Source: Thraustochytrium sp. TN22
Taxonomy: Eukaryota > Sar > Bigyra > Thraustochytrida > Thraustochytriidae
Direction: 5' to 3'
DNA length: 64,000 nt
Assembly: GCA_013306675.1 (NCBI GenBank)
Contig: JABLUY010000002.1
Coordinates: forward strand, 248,001-312,000
Part shown: piece after piece, positions 1 through 9,099 of the stretch
Layout: each line of letters starts with the position of its first letter
Numbering within the stretch: the stretch's first letter is position 1
Notes under the pieces: generated by a model
Databases searched by the model: none
Seen by the model: the letters and a program-made list of their open reading frames with translations, nothing else
What the model was told of the DNA's origin: nothing
Made by a program: the position numbers and the translations under genes

Positions 1-529
1 CAGTGCAGTGCAGTGCAGGACAGGGCTGGCAGAGGAGCTTCTTCTTTTTACACGTGGACGCGGGAGTGGGTTCGTCCATGACGAGCAGGTCTGCGTCGGG
101 CTTCGGGCAGTCTACGGGGAGAAATCGTTTGGATCTCCCACAGACTTGATGAGCCAGACGAGCCAGGGAACACATGGGTCTGATCGATCTCAGTGAGGCT
201 CTGAGCTCGTTGTGATTGATGATGCCATTGGCGTGGAGCTAAATCTTCGAAAGATGCTATACGATGGTACGCAGCGCTGCTGTGAGGAGCCACGAGGCCA
301 GCTGCTGCAGCCTCGCTGGCCAGTCTGCCAGCCTCGCTGGTCTAGTACCAGTCTTGGTCTCAGCCGGAAAGGCCCTATCGACAGCGATGAACCTCTTGGT
401 GGTCTCGCCGGCGCCGATCGACGCCAGCCGGCCGCTCCAGCGCCGCAGATCGTTGAGGCCGTCGCGGGCGTGCGGCGCGGCGGCGGGCGCGGCGGGCGCG
501 GCGGGCGGGCGGGCGGGCGGGCGGGCAGG
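1..529. other. Upstream region of PCF11 gene, no gene seen
   Basis: The window opens with a CAGTG pentamer repeated three times (1-18). The rest is moderately GC-rich and then becomes strongly GC-rich, ending in a GGGC-type tetranucleotide run (about 500-527) just before the PCF11 ATG. Open frames here lack domain-like sequence. The PCF11 frame stays open upstream to 212, but without an ATG better placed than 530. Confidence 0.5.
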
Positions 530-2269
530 ATGGGGGACGCGAGCGGGCGCATCGCGGACTACACGAACCGCATCCGGCTGATGGGCCACCACCCGGACAA
601 AGTGACCATCAACGCGCTGACCATGGTGGCGGGGGACGTGAAGAAGGGCAGCGTGACCGGGGTGACGCCGGCGGACATCGTGGGCGCCGTGGAGGCAAGG
701 CTGCTGCGCGCGCCGCCACGGGAGAAGCTGCCGGCCATGTATCTGATGGATTCGATCATGTACAACGTGCGCGAACCGTACCCGGCGCTCTTCGGGAGGG
801 GCCTGCCGCACCTGTTCCAGGACACCTTCCGAGCGGTGGACGACTCGGGTAAGGCGAGCCTGCGCAAGCTGCTCAACGCGTGGCCCGCGCGGCGGCCGGA
901 CCAGGGCGCTCTGCCGCCGCGCGTCCTGGGCGAGATCTTCCGGCGCGTGGAGCGTAACTTCGATGTGGATGCCTTCGTACGAAAGCAGGAGCGCGCCTTT
1001 CCGGAGTGGGCGGCCGCAAACGCGCCGGCGTCGGGACGCGGCGGGCCGGATGCCGCGTCATCAGGAGGCCCAGGTCCGGGCGCGCCGCCGACCATGCAGC
1101 AGCAGCAGCAGCAGCAACATCAGCAACCGCACCAGCAGCAAGCGCCGCCACCCCTGCCCTTGAATACGAGCGTTTCTCAAGCGCAGTACGATCAGATGCT
1201 GCACGAACGCGCCTCCACCATCCTTGCCAACTTGCAAACCAGCCTTGAGGTGCCGGAGCACGAGCGCATCCAGCTGAGCGATCTGCCGGAGCGGCCCGAG
1301 CTCTGGCAGCAGGTCTACGACCGTGCGCGCGCCGAGCTCTCGGCCGGCGGCATTACAGTCAGGCAGGGCCCAGCAGCGGGGGCGCGCGCCGCGCCCACCT
1401 ACGTGGCCGCCTCGCAGCCCTCGGTCTTCCAGCCCCATGGCGAATTGCATTACGGCCAGGGCGCCTATGCCGCCCAGCACGCGCAAACACAGCACCCACA
1501 GCAGCAACAACAGCCGCCACCGCAAGCTGCGGGCCCGCCCGGTCCTGGCGCGGCGCACTACGGCGCTCCGGGCCGCGGCACGCCGCCGCTCGCGCCAGGG
1601 CCCAAGGCGCGCCAGCCGTGGGACCCGGACGCTATCCGGGACACCTCGAACGCCGCGCAGATCGCCTCCACGCTGTACAACATGTGCCTTCCCGACGGGC
1701 CCGAGGTCGACTCGACCTCCGGTTTGCACTTTCCGGACGCCGTTCACCTGCACGCTTACCAGACGGAGCGCTCGCAACTGGACCGCGCGCTAACCGAGGC
1801 GAAGCGCCCCCCCGCGGCCAACCGCATGCTGCGTCGCGCCTGGTTCAACGACCTCGACGCCTGGCGCGCCGGCAAACCACAGGAGATGCGCGTGGAGCAG
1901 TCCGACTTTGACGTCGACGACGACGATGCCGCCCCTGGCGCGGCCGCCGCCGGCATGGGCGCCGGCGCCGCCGACGACGACGCCTTCCGCCGCCAGACCA
2001 GCAGGCTCTCCCTCACGAGCGATGGGGGCAACACTGGCGTCCCCATTGATGACTCCCAGACGCACTGCGCCCTGACTGGCGAGGAGTTTGAGAAGACTCT
2101 CGACGAGGACACCGGTCAGTGGGTCTACAAGGGCACGATTCGCGACCCGCAGGGCCGCATCGTCATAGCCTCCGCCTATTTCGAGCAGCAGGCCAAAAAG
2201 CGCGCGCGCGACTCGGACCTCGGCGAGGCCGACGCGCCTCCCTCCTCCAAGCAGGCCAAGACTGTCTGA
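530..2269 (+). CDS. PCF11: Pre-mRNA cleavage complex factor PCF11-like
   Basis: A 579-residue protein whose first ~135 residues form a CTD-interacting domain of the PCF11 type; the run REKLPAMYLMDSIMYNV matches the family core. In the family this domain binds the phosphorylated RNA polymerase II tail and links transcription to 3'-end cleavage and termination in the nucleus. The middle is Gln/Pro/Ala-rich, with CAG runs near 1095-1150 and 1490-1520. The C-terminal part keeps the order of PCF11's two zinc-finger segments (a GLHF...H block followed by NRMLRRAWFNDLDAW, then EEFEK...GQWVYKGTIRD), but most zinc-binding cysteines are absent. The tail (KKRARDSD, SSKQAKTV) looks like a nuclear localisation signal. 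The start was set at the ATG directly before the CID because upstream sequence is low-complexity. Confidence 0.85.
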   Translation: MGDASGRIADYTNRIRLMGHHPDKVTINALTMVAGDVKKGSVTGVTPADIVGAVEARLLRAPPREKLPAMYLMDSIMYNVREPYPALFGRGLPHLFQDTFRAVDDSGKASLRKLLNAWPARRPDQGALPPRVLGEIFRRVERNFDVDAFVRKQERAFPEWAAANAPASGRGGPDAASSGGPGPGAPPTMQQQQQQQHQQPHQQQAPPPLPLNTSVSQAQYDQMLHERASTILANLQTSLEVPEHERIQLSDLPERPELWQQVYDRARAELSAGGITVRQGPAAGARAAPTYVAASQPSVFQPHGELHYGQGAYAAQHAQTQHPQQQQQPPPQAAGPPGPGAAHYGAPGRGTPPLAPGPKARQPWDPDAIRDTSNAAQIASTLYNMCLPDGPEVDSTSGLHFPDAVHLHAYQTERSQLDRALTEAKRPPAANRMLRRAWFNDLDAWRAGKPQEMRVEQSDFDVDDDDAAPGAAAAGMGAGAADDDAFRRQTSRLSLTSDGGNTGVPIDDSQTHCALTGEEFEKTLDEDTGQWVYKGTIRDPQGRIVIASAYFEQQAKKRARDSDLGEADAPPSSKQAKTV

Positions 2270-2835
2270 TGGATGACGGATGGATGGGTGGAACGGTAGG
2301 CGGCGCCATGGAACCTCGCGTTCGATATACTAAAAAGTTAGCATTCTCTTCACCGCGAGCGGCACGTCACGTCAAGATGCCTCAGGACATCCTTGATTCT
2401 CTCCCCTTGTCCATTGCAAGCGGCCCGCCGGGGCCTTACCTCCCCATTTCCGAGCCGACCCACGCGCGACCAAACGAGCCGTTGATGGTGACTTCTCCAC
2501 CACGCGGTGATGCGGCTTGACCGTCGCCCTCGGGCACATCACCGCACCTACGGAAATTAATGCATGCGCGGCGCGCGTTTGACGCTGATTCTTTCCTTGC
2601 CTTGCTTGATTGCCTGCCTGTCTGCACAGAAGACTTTCCGAACCACGTGGCATGCCGTGGCCACATCGGCCACGGCTGCCGTGGCCAGTGCTCTAACGGT
2701 GTGTACTCTTTTACAAACAGCAACTAATGAATCAGTCACTGGCACTGCAACGCGGCGCCGCCGCGACCGTGCGGTGCCGCGCAACGTCCACAGGACTCGG
2801 TAGAGACTGGCAGACAGACCTAGCGACCGTGCGCG
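2270..2835. other. Intergenic, nothing recognised
   Basis: 566 bp between same-strand genes. It begins with GGATG-type short repeats just after the PCF11 stop and is otherwise unremarkable. Open frames here are short and lack domain-like composition. It probably holds the PCF11 3' UTR and the promoter/5' UTR of the next gene. Confidence 0.5.
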
Positions 2836-4113
2836 ATGCGGGCGGCACGCGAGCTGCTCTTCGCGGCCACGGCGTGGTTCCTGGCCGCGCTCTCGCGCGC
2901 CGTCTGGGTGGTGGTCACAGCGGGCGACCGCGACTGGAGCGGCGACGGGGCGCACTTCGCCAGCCAGGTGGACGCGGCTTGGGCCGTGCAGACCGTCCTA
3001 AAGAACCTGGCCTGCACGGCTTTGCTTGTGGTGCAGGGCGTCCTACTGCTCCGCGTCTGCAGGCTGCACGATGACCAGACCGAACGAAGGCTGGCTGCGA
3101 ACCTGAGCTCTGGCATTCTCGTCTGCTTCGGCACAGTGAGCGTGCCGCTCTTTTGCGCAGCGGTGGACGTCTTTAGAGCGACCGGCGCGGTCCTGCTCAT
3201 GACGCTAGCGGACTGGGCATGGATCTACGGCAGCTTCCTGCTCTCGCGGGCTGTCGTCTTCGCGCTCCTGCACAGCACGCCGGCGTGGAGCATGCGCCAA
3301 AAGGACGACGCGCACGATATGCAGGTCGCCGCAGCGGACCTCGGCTTCGCGCGGGAGTATGAGCCTGCGTATGAGACGCGCAGTCCCGTCTCTGCCGCTC
3401 AAAGCACTGCTCCCTCCGCACGGGCACCCGTCTCCTCAAGAAACCCGCTCGCGGAGATGTCGCCGCCGTCAAGCGCCACCACCAAGAGCGTTTCACGAGC
3501 GCATGCCGCCGCGCCTCGGACGCAGTCTTCTGTCATCGTCGCCGCGGCCGGGTTGCGTGACATGGCGTGGGACGCCTCGCCGACGAAGCGACGCGCGGCG
3601 CCGTCGGAGGACGCACCAAACGCTGACGCGCGCTCAAGCGCCAGCAGCCTCCACACAAGCCTGGGCTCAACCGTAGCGCCCAGAGAGATCGCCTTTTGCC
3701 TGTCCACGCCGCAGGAGTTCGACGAGATGATGGCGCAGGGCTACTGCCTGACAGAGGTAGCCCCGAACGACAGAGACCCGGACGCGGTGCTGGTCGAGGC
3801 GGACTCGCGTGTGCAGCTGGAGCTAACCACCTATCTGTGGGACGCGACCACGGCCACTGCCCGGCTCCGCAAGTCGAGCTCGAGCATGGCGGTGGACCTC
3901 AAGGCGCCCGAGCGGCGCGATCTGCCGCCCTTTTTCGGCCGCGCTCTGCACGGGCTACCTTCGGGGTCCGCTTGCACCGTGGTGGCGGCACGCGTCCGCG
4001 ACAAGACCAAGGTTCGCCGCGGCGGCTCGCTCGCCGCTTCCGACGTGGACTGGTACATTTACAAGGTCCTCGTGCAGAGCGTCATTGCCGCGCACCCTAG
4101 TCTGGCGCCCTGA
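2836..4113 (+). CDS. Unrecognised four-helix membrane protein with cytosolic domain
   Basis: A 425-residue protein I cannot assign. It has about four hydrophobic helices at residues 8-28, 55-77, 92-115 and 117-145, so it is probably an integral membrane protein. Residues ~160-275 are Ser/Ala/Pro-rich and look disordered. The last ~150 residues (from REIAFCLSTPQEFDEMM) have mixed hydrophobic/charged patterning typical of a folded domain and include a conserved-looking VDWYIYKVLVQ stretch near the end. The start is the first ATG of the frame and leads straight into the first helix. Third-position GC resembles that of neighbours, supporting a real gene. Confidence 0.65.
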   Translation: MRAARELLFAATAWFLAALSRAVWVVVTAGDRDWSGDGAHFASQVDAAWAVQTVLKNLACTALLVVQGVLLLRVCRLHDDQTERRLAANLSSGILVCFGTVSVPLFCAAVDVFRATGAVLLMTLADWAWIYGSFLLSRAVVFALLHSTPAWSMRQKDDAHDMQVAAADLGFAREYEPAYETRSPVSAAQSTAPSARAPVSSRNPLAEMSPPSSATTKSVSRAHAAAPRTQSSVIVAAAGLRDMAWDASPTKRRAAPSEDAPNADARSSASSLHTSLGSTVAPREIAFCLSTPQEFDEMMAQGYCLTEVAPNDRDPDAVLVEADSRVQLELTTYLWDATTATARLRKSSSSMAVDLKAPERRDLPPFFGRALHGLPSGSACTVVAARVRDKTKVRRGGSLAASDVDWYIYKVLVQSVIAAHPSLAP

Positions 4114-4629
4114 CGGCGAGCCTCTTCGATTCCACTGGCAGGATGGGGGTGTTCTTCGACCGACGCGGCCTCGGACTCGTGCCGGGCCCCTGGTCGCCAG
4201 CGGTCAGAGGCGAGCTGTTGCAGCAAGCTGGGGCCTTCGCGCGCGTCACCCGCGTCGCCCTGACGGTCGCCGGCCGCCTCGAAGCTGTGTCAAGAGCCTC
4301 GGCTTCACCTGCCCCGCGCATGGCGCAGTCCGCAACAGCTTGGAGGCGGGCAAGGCCTCACGGCCGGCCGGCCGGCGACGGCGCCAGCTTGCACGTCGGC
4401 CGCCGCACGCAGACCCCAGCCGCGCGCGCGCCTCGCTCGCTCGCTCGTGCGTGGTCGCGCTCTGCGCGAGTCTGGGGCTGCGCGTCGTGCGCGAGACCGT
4501 GGTGGGGGCCACGTGCCGCGACTAGGTGCGGCGGCAGGCAAGGCAGCAGCGGCGGGCAAGTCCGTCGCGCTCGCGCGGCTCGGTCGCGCAAGTCGCGGGC
4601 GGCGCGGCGTGCGACGGCAGCAGGGCTCC
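4114..4629. other. Intergenic / 5' region of TLC gene
   Basis: 516 bp of very GC-rich sequence. Several long frames cross it, but their predicted proteins are Arg/Ala/Ser-rich and look like composition artefacts. Nothing specific seen. Confidence 0.45.
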
Positions 4630-5385
4630 ATGCAGCACGCGCAGCAGGTGGCGGGGCTGTCGCTGGGCGCGACGGCGGCGCTGTGCGGGTCGTGGTTCGT
4701 GCGGTGGCTGGGCCTCTACTCGGCGACCCGGTCGGTGGTGGCGCCGCTGGTCGGGCTCAAGGACAAGCAAGATGCCACCATCTTCGCGAACCGCGTCACG
4801 AGCATGGCGCACTCGTCGCTGGCCACCGTGCTGGCGGCGAGGGCCTGCTTCGCGCTAGATGGCCAGGGCTTTCTGACGTACAATTTGCACGGCGCGAATC
4901 AGCCGTGGCACGTGGTCCTGCTGGGCGCGGTGTCGGGCTACATGGTGTACGACATGATGTATGAGATCTTCCTGAGTCCGCGCCGCTCTGGCCTGCTGGT
5001 GTGGGCGCACCACTCGCTTGTCACGGTAACGAGCTGGTGGTCTCTGACACACGGCTTGTACGCGCCCATCTTGGCGCTTACGTCCTTCATCAGCGAGGCG
5101 ACCACGCCGTTCCTGAGCGCGAAGTGGATCTTGCGCAGGTACGGCGAGGGCGACACGCGGCTCGGACTCACCAACGACGCCGTCTTCGCCTTTGGCTTCC
5201 TCGGGATGCGCGTCGTCTGGGGCACGGCGCTTGCGTACGCGGTGCTCACGAGCGACGTGCACTGGTGCATCCACCTCGCTGGTGTCTGCATGCAGGCTGT
5301 CAACTACAGCTGGGCGTACAGTATCGTACGCAAGCTCTGGAGCTACTACCGCGGCGACACGGCGGAACGGCACAAGCACCCTTGA
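4630..5385 (+). CDS. TLC-domain membrane protein (TLCD4/TMEM56-like)
   Basis: A 251-residue multi-pass protein. The segment GYMVYDMMYEIF, the double histidine of LLVWAHHSLVTV and the stretch TSFISEATTPFLSAKWILRR follow the TLC (TRAM-LAG1-CLN8) layout, closest by eye to the TLCD4/TMEM56 subgroup rather than to ceramide synthases. Family members sit in ER or plasma membranes and influence lipid composition; no enzymatic reaction can be assigned. About six hydrophobic segments are visible. The ATG at 4630 was chosen because it directly precedes the first helix and the open upstream frame is Arg-rich low-complexity. The gene converges on the CDK8 gene with a 115-bp spacer. Confidence 0.8.
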   Translation: MQHAQQVAGLSLGATAALCGSWFVRWLGLYSATRSVVAPLVGLKDKQDATIFANRVTSMAHSSLATVLAARACFALDGQGFLTYNLHGANQPWHVVLLGAVSGYMVYDMMYEIFLSPRRSGLLVWAHHSLVTVTSWWSLTHGLYAPILALTSFISEATTPFLSAKWILRRYGEGDTRLGLTNDAVFAFGFLGMRVVWGTALAYAVLTSDVHWCIHLAGVCMQAVNYSWAYSIVRKLWSYYRGDTAERHKHP

Positions 5386-5500
5386 TGCTCTCGATGACCT
5401 CGGACGCGGACTCGGACTCGGACTCGAACGAGTCGTTCTTGACACAGGGCAGATTTTTTTCGTAAAAGTACTTACTGGTAGGGTAACATGTTCGAGTCAA

Positions 5501-6774
5501 TCAGTAGTTGTAGGCCGAGCGTGGGCGCTTGAGGCCATGGTTCTTGGCGCGGGCGTCGGCCTGTGCCTGGCGCACCGCGTCCGGGAGCGGCTTGGGGTCC
5601 GTGCGCGGGTAGGGCGCCTTGCGCGCGTAAGAGCTGCTCGGGTCGTCGAGCGCGTTGCGGCGCGTCGGCTCGGTGTACTTGTTGCGGAAGTCACCAAAGC
5701 AGCCGTGGTCTAGCGCGCCCTGAGCGGAGATGCGCTTGGCCGGGTCGAGCTCGAGCATCTTGACCAGGAGGTCCAGCAGGCCGCGGTCGGGCTGCGAGTT
5801 GGCGTACTTGGCCATGCGCGCCATGAGCGTCGTCGTCTGCGAGCCGAGCGCGTTGGAGTGCTTGAGCTTGAGCAGCGCCTTGTAGTGCGGCAGATCCTCG
5901 ACGTTGGTCCAATTCTCGTTGGACGGCACGCCGAGGACGCCGAAAACCTGCTTGCACTGGTCCGCCTCGAACGGGGAGCCCTTCTCCTCGTTCTGCCGGC
6001 CCGCAAAGAGCGCTGGCGGGGCCGTACGCTGCGAGTGCGCGAAGAGCAGCTCTGCAAAGATGCACCCGAGCGACCAGACGTCCACCGCCGTCGTGTAGTG
6101 CTTGGCGCCCAGAAGCAGCTCCGGCGCACGGTACCAGAGCGTGACGACTGTCTTGTCCACCGTGCCCAGAGAGAGCGCCGGCCCGCGGAAGATGCGCGCC
6201 AGGCCCAGGTCGGCGAGCTGCAGCGTGCCGCGCTTCGGGCCGTCGCCGATGATGAGGATGTTCTGCGGCTTGAGGTCGCGGTGCAGCACCCAGTTGCGGT
6301 GCATGTACTCGAGGCCCTTGAGCATCTGATGCATCATGGCCTTGCACATGTAGTCCGAGATCTTCTCCTGCATCTTGCGATGGTGCCGCAGGACGCTGTC
6401 CAGCGTCCACGCCGCGAAGTCCATCACCAGCGCCACGTCGCGCTCCTTCGGGTCGATCACCACGTCCGTCAGCTGAACGATGTTCTCGTGTTGCAGCTCG
6501 CGCAGCAGCTTGATCTCGCGCAGCGTGCTGATGGATGTCACCGACGGCCGTTCCATCTCGTCGTGGCTACGCTTGATCATCTTGATCGCATACACTGCAT
6601 CCTCCTGGCCCGGCAGGCTGTTGATCTTTTTCGCCTTGTACCTGCGCCGGCGCCGCCGTCAGCCGCGCTGCTTGCTACGCGCGCAAGGCAAACAAAACAA
6701 ACGTACACGCGCCCGTAGGTGCCCTCGCCGATCTCGCCCTCCAGCTCGTAGCGCAGCAGCAGCTCCGGGCTCAT
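5501..6774 (-). CDS. CDK8: Cyclin-dependent kinase 8 (Mediator kinase), two exons
   Basis: Two exons, 6774-6707 and 6641-5501, encode 402 residues. Exon 1 carries the start and the glycine-rich loop (GEGTYG at 16-21). Splicing across the 65-bp intron gives GRVYKAKKINSLPGQ, which continues into the ATP-binding Lys43 and a SxSTLREIKLLREL C-helix. The catalytic HRDLKPQN has Asp145, followed by the CDK8-typical GDGPKRGTLQLADLG with Asp167, and WYRAPELLLGAKHY. CDK8/19 normally pairs with cyclin C in the Mediator kinase module and phosphorylates RNA polymerase II and transcription factors. The tail is shorter than in animals. Upstream of the ATG are long CAG/CCG repeats. The reading frame is certain downstream; the exact start rests on the loop-proximal ATG. 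Confidence 0.88.
6642..6706 (-). other. Spliceosomal intron of CDK8 gene (65 bp)
   Basis: On the minus strand the intron begins GTACGTTTG and ends GGCGCAG. Removing it restores the kinase frame with the expected GxVYKAK after the glycine loop. It interrupts a codon after its second base. The donor is the same octamer as in the other coding intron of this window. Confidence 0.85.
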
Positions 6775-7218
6775 GTTCTCCCGCCACGCGGCCGCTCTTG
6801 CTCGCGCTGCTGCCGCTGCCGCCGCCGCCGGCGCTGCTGTTCTACAGCAGCAGCAGCAGCTGCCGCCGCCGCCGCCGCAGCCGCCGCCGCAGCCGCCGCC
6901 GCAGCCCGCGCGCCAGGCGCTTCGCGCGGCCGAAGAGTGGTTGCCGGCTTGCCGCTGCTGCGCTGCTGCGCTGCTGCTGCTACTGCTCTGCTGCTGCGGC
7001 AAGCCGCCACGACGGGCGTCTCGCGTGCGGCCGCCAACGACCACTGCACCGTGACGAGCGTAGGTCACGGTAGAGCGGGCGACCAAGTTGAACTTGAACT
7101 TGAAGGGAGACCACGATGCGGCAGCGCCAAGCGCAGTGCCGTCCGAGCCATCGCCACGTCTTGATTTCTGTGATGATGTCATCCGCTCACAAGGCATCCT
7201 CGTTCATCTTCTCGCCTG
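6775..7218. repeat. Upstream region of CDK8 with CAG/CCG microsatellites
   Basis: Contains imperfect GCTGCC/CAG runs (about 6805-6860), a 12-bp unit CCGCCGCCGCAG repeated about three times (about 6863-6906) and further CTG-rich runs (6950-7000). Frames through it read as poly-Ala, poly-Gly or poly-Cys and are taken as artefacts. A dyad of GAACTTGAACTTGAA appears near 7090. Confidence 0.6.
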
Positions 7219-7614
7219 TTACGCCAACAAGACCTCGGAGCGCGTCTTGGCCAGGACCAACACGTCCTTGCTCGGAGACGCCAAGTCGTCCGCGAGCTCG
7301 ACTCCAAATCCGAGCGAGAGATTCTTGTTTGTCCGTCCGATGCCTAACTTCAGCCGAGCCGCAGCCAGCCAAAGCACCACGAACGCCTCGAGGCTTTCAA
7401 TGGCGTCCGCTCGGAGAAGGGTAGATTCAGCCAACGCTCCAAGCTCTTGCAATGAGGGCCAAAGAGCGATGACGCCCTCGTTCCGGTCCGCGGTCATCTC
7501 AGCTCTCAGCTTGCTCAGCAACTGGTCCGCCCTCCCTGGATGCCCACGTCTGACTCTCATCTCATCATCACTGACAGTGAGAGTGATGAGCTCGTCGACG
7601 AAAGCACGCATCAT
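7219..7614 (-). CDS. Possible small helical protein, unassigned
   Basis: A 131-codon frame from the first in-frame ATG (MMRAFVDELITLT) to a stop at 7219. The composition is balanced and amphipathic (for example ESLEAFVVLWLAAARLKLG) and unlike the Arg/Ala shadows common in this window, so it may be real. The same frame stays open upstream without an ATG, past 7614 and into the antisense of the carrier gene, so the true 5' end could be spliced. No family recognised. It lies head-to-head with the carrier gene about 170 bp away. It could also be a chance antisense frame. Confidence 0.35.
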   Translation of the reverse strand: MMRAFVDELITLTVSDDEMRVRRGHPGRADQLLSKLRAEMTADRNEGVIALWPSLQELGALAESTLLRADAIESLEAFVVLWLAAARLKLGIGRTNKNLSLGFGVELADDLASPSKDVLVLAKTRSEVLLA

Positions 7615-7783
7615 GAGCCGGTGAAGACTCGACTCGGGTGCGGCAGAACCATTGCCCACCCATTCACTCAATCGCGGAGCCCGCTCAAGGTTGCCGAAGC
7701 CCGTGCAAGTGCAGTCGTAGGCCGCCCAGGCCCGCGCGCAAGCTCGCTCGGCCGCTGCAGCTAGCTGGCAGGTGTTCAGGAAG

Positions 7784-8707
7784 ATGGAGAGCGTGGGCGA
7801 GGCGTCGGCCGGAGGCATGGCGGGGGTCTTCTCCACGGCGGCCATGTACCCGCTCGTGGTGGTCAAGACGCGGCTGCAGGCGCAGCGCAAGCAGGCGGAG
7901 AAAGGCGAGCAGGCCGCGGCCGCGGACGGCAAGCAAGTGCCGGAGCATTACGATGGGCCGCTGGACTGCCTGCTCAAGGTGGCCTCGCACGAGGGTCTGC
8001 GCGGGCTGTACGCAGGGCTGGCGAGCTCGCTGCCGCGCGCGTTCCTGACAAACTTCATCTTCTACTTCTTCTACGCGTACCTTAAGCCGTTCTTCCAAAA
8101 GACGCAGACATTTGCGGGCAACATGCTGCATGGCATTTTGGCGGGCATCGGCGTGCAGCTCGTCATGGTGCCGTACGAGATGGTCAACGTGCGCGTCATC
8201 GCGGACAAGACGGGCAAGACCACCTTCAGAGCCACGTGCCAGCGCCTGCTGCGGGAGCAGGGCCCGCTCGGGTTCTACAAGGGTATCGCGCCGGCGCTTG
8301 TGCTCACGCTCAACCCGGGCATCACCAACGTGGTGCGCCATTACATCACGCCCTCTGGGGCACAGGCCAGCGCCACAAAGAACTTCTGGTCGGGCGCCGT
8401 CAGCAAGTGCGTCGCCTCGCTCACTACCTACCCATACGTGGTGGCCAAGGTGCAGATGTTCACGCACGATCACAAGGCCAAGCCGGACGAGGCCGGCGCG
8501 GCTCACGGCCCAGAGGAGGAGCACGACGAGAGTACCATTGCGGGCGTGCTGGGCCGCATCATCAAGCACGAGGGTTTGCGCGGCATCTACAAGGGTTGCG
8601 AGATGCAGGTGGGCACGGCCATCCTCAAGGAAGCCATTCTCAACATGACGCGCCACCAGATCGAGCGCACCATCATGGGCCTCTTCGTGACCGAGGCGGT
8701 GCGCTAA
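7784..8707 (+). CDS. SLC25A17: Mitochondrial-carrier-family protein, peroxisomal PMP34 type
   Basis: 307 residues with the three-fold carrier layout. The carrier signatures are degenerate: YPLVVVKTRLQ, VPYEMVNVRV and YPYVVAKVQM. The segments KGIAPALVLTLNPGI and GAVSKCVASLTTYP resemble PMP34 (SLC25A17) and its plant and yeast relatives, which exchange CoA, NAD or ATP-type cofactors across the peroxisomal membrane. The substrate here is inferred from the subfamily and not proven. The initiator is the ATG at 7784 rather than upstream GTG codons. A decayed partial copy of its own 3' coding region lies just past the stop. Confidence 0.8.
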   Translation: MESVGEASAGGMAGVFSTAAMYPLVVVKTRLQAQRKQAEKGEQAAAADGKQVPEHYDGPLDCLLKVASHEGLRGLYAGLASSLPRAFLTNFIFYFFYAYLKPFFQKTQTFAGNMLHGILAGIGVQLVMVPYEMVNVRVIADKTGKTTFRATCQRLLREQGPLGFYKGIAPALVLTLNPGITNVVRHYITPSGAQASATKNFWSGAVSKCVASLTTYPYVVAKVQMFTHDHKAKPDEAGAAHGPEEEHDESTIAGVLGRIIKHEGLRGIYKGCEMQVGTAILKEAILNMTRHQIERTIMGLFVTEAVR

Positions 8708-8712
8708 GACTG

Positions 8713-8800
8713 AGCGCGGGTGTGTAGGCCGCATCATAATAAAGCACGAGGGCGTACGCGGCGCCTTTTCCCCGTGAGCTGCGAGGTGGGCATGGCGAGA
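8713..8800 (+). pseudogene. Decayed duplicate of the carrier gene's 3' coding segment
   Basis: This stretch aligns with the carrier's own coding bases 8539-8622. Shared blocks include GCGGGyGTG, GGCCGCATCAT, AAGCACGAGGG, GCGCGGC/ACGCGGC, TGCGAG and AGGTGGGCA. It starts about 5 bp after the stop codon and is no longer an open copy of the carrier frame. Similarity was judged by eye; small indels separate the blocks. Confidence 0.6.
8738..8743 (+). terminator. Putative poly(A) signal AATAAA of the carrier gene
   Basis: AATAAA lies 31 bp after the carrier stop codon, inside the decayed duplicate, where a small insertion relative to the coding copy created it. Position suits 3'-end formation, but this genome's poly(A) signal is not known. 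Confidence 0.3.
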
Positions 8801-8870
8801 TCCTCACAGTCAGTCAGGCGCGCTCGAAGTAGCCGGGCGCTGGCCGGAGACCTTTTCCGCGCAGAGCGAG

Positions 8871-8916
8871 GCGAGCGCGAGCGCGAGCGCGAGCGCGAGC
8901 GCGAGCGCGAGCGCGG
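8871..8916. repeat. GCGAGC hexanucleotide repeat
   Basis: About seven tandem GCGAGC/GAGCGC units between the convergent carrier and RidA genes. The remainder of 8801-9099 shows nothing specific. Confidence 0.85.
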
Positions 8917-9099
8917 GCGCAGCAGGCAGGATCTGAACGTCATGGACGCCATGCATGCCGAGGCGGCTTTGAGGTCATTTTATCCTTCTTTGCACGCACG
9001 TAACCTTGGTTCTTCCGTTTGTTGCTAGCAAGGCCTGCTTTCTTTGGTGGGACGGGACGCCTCGGCGGAAGGACTCAGAAAATCTTTCTTCTTGCTTTG

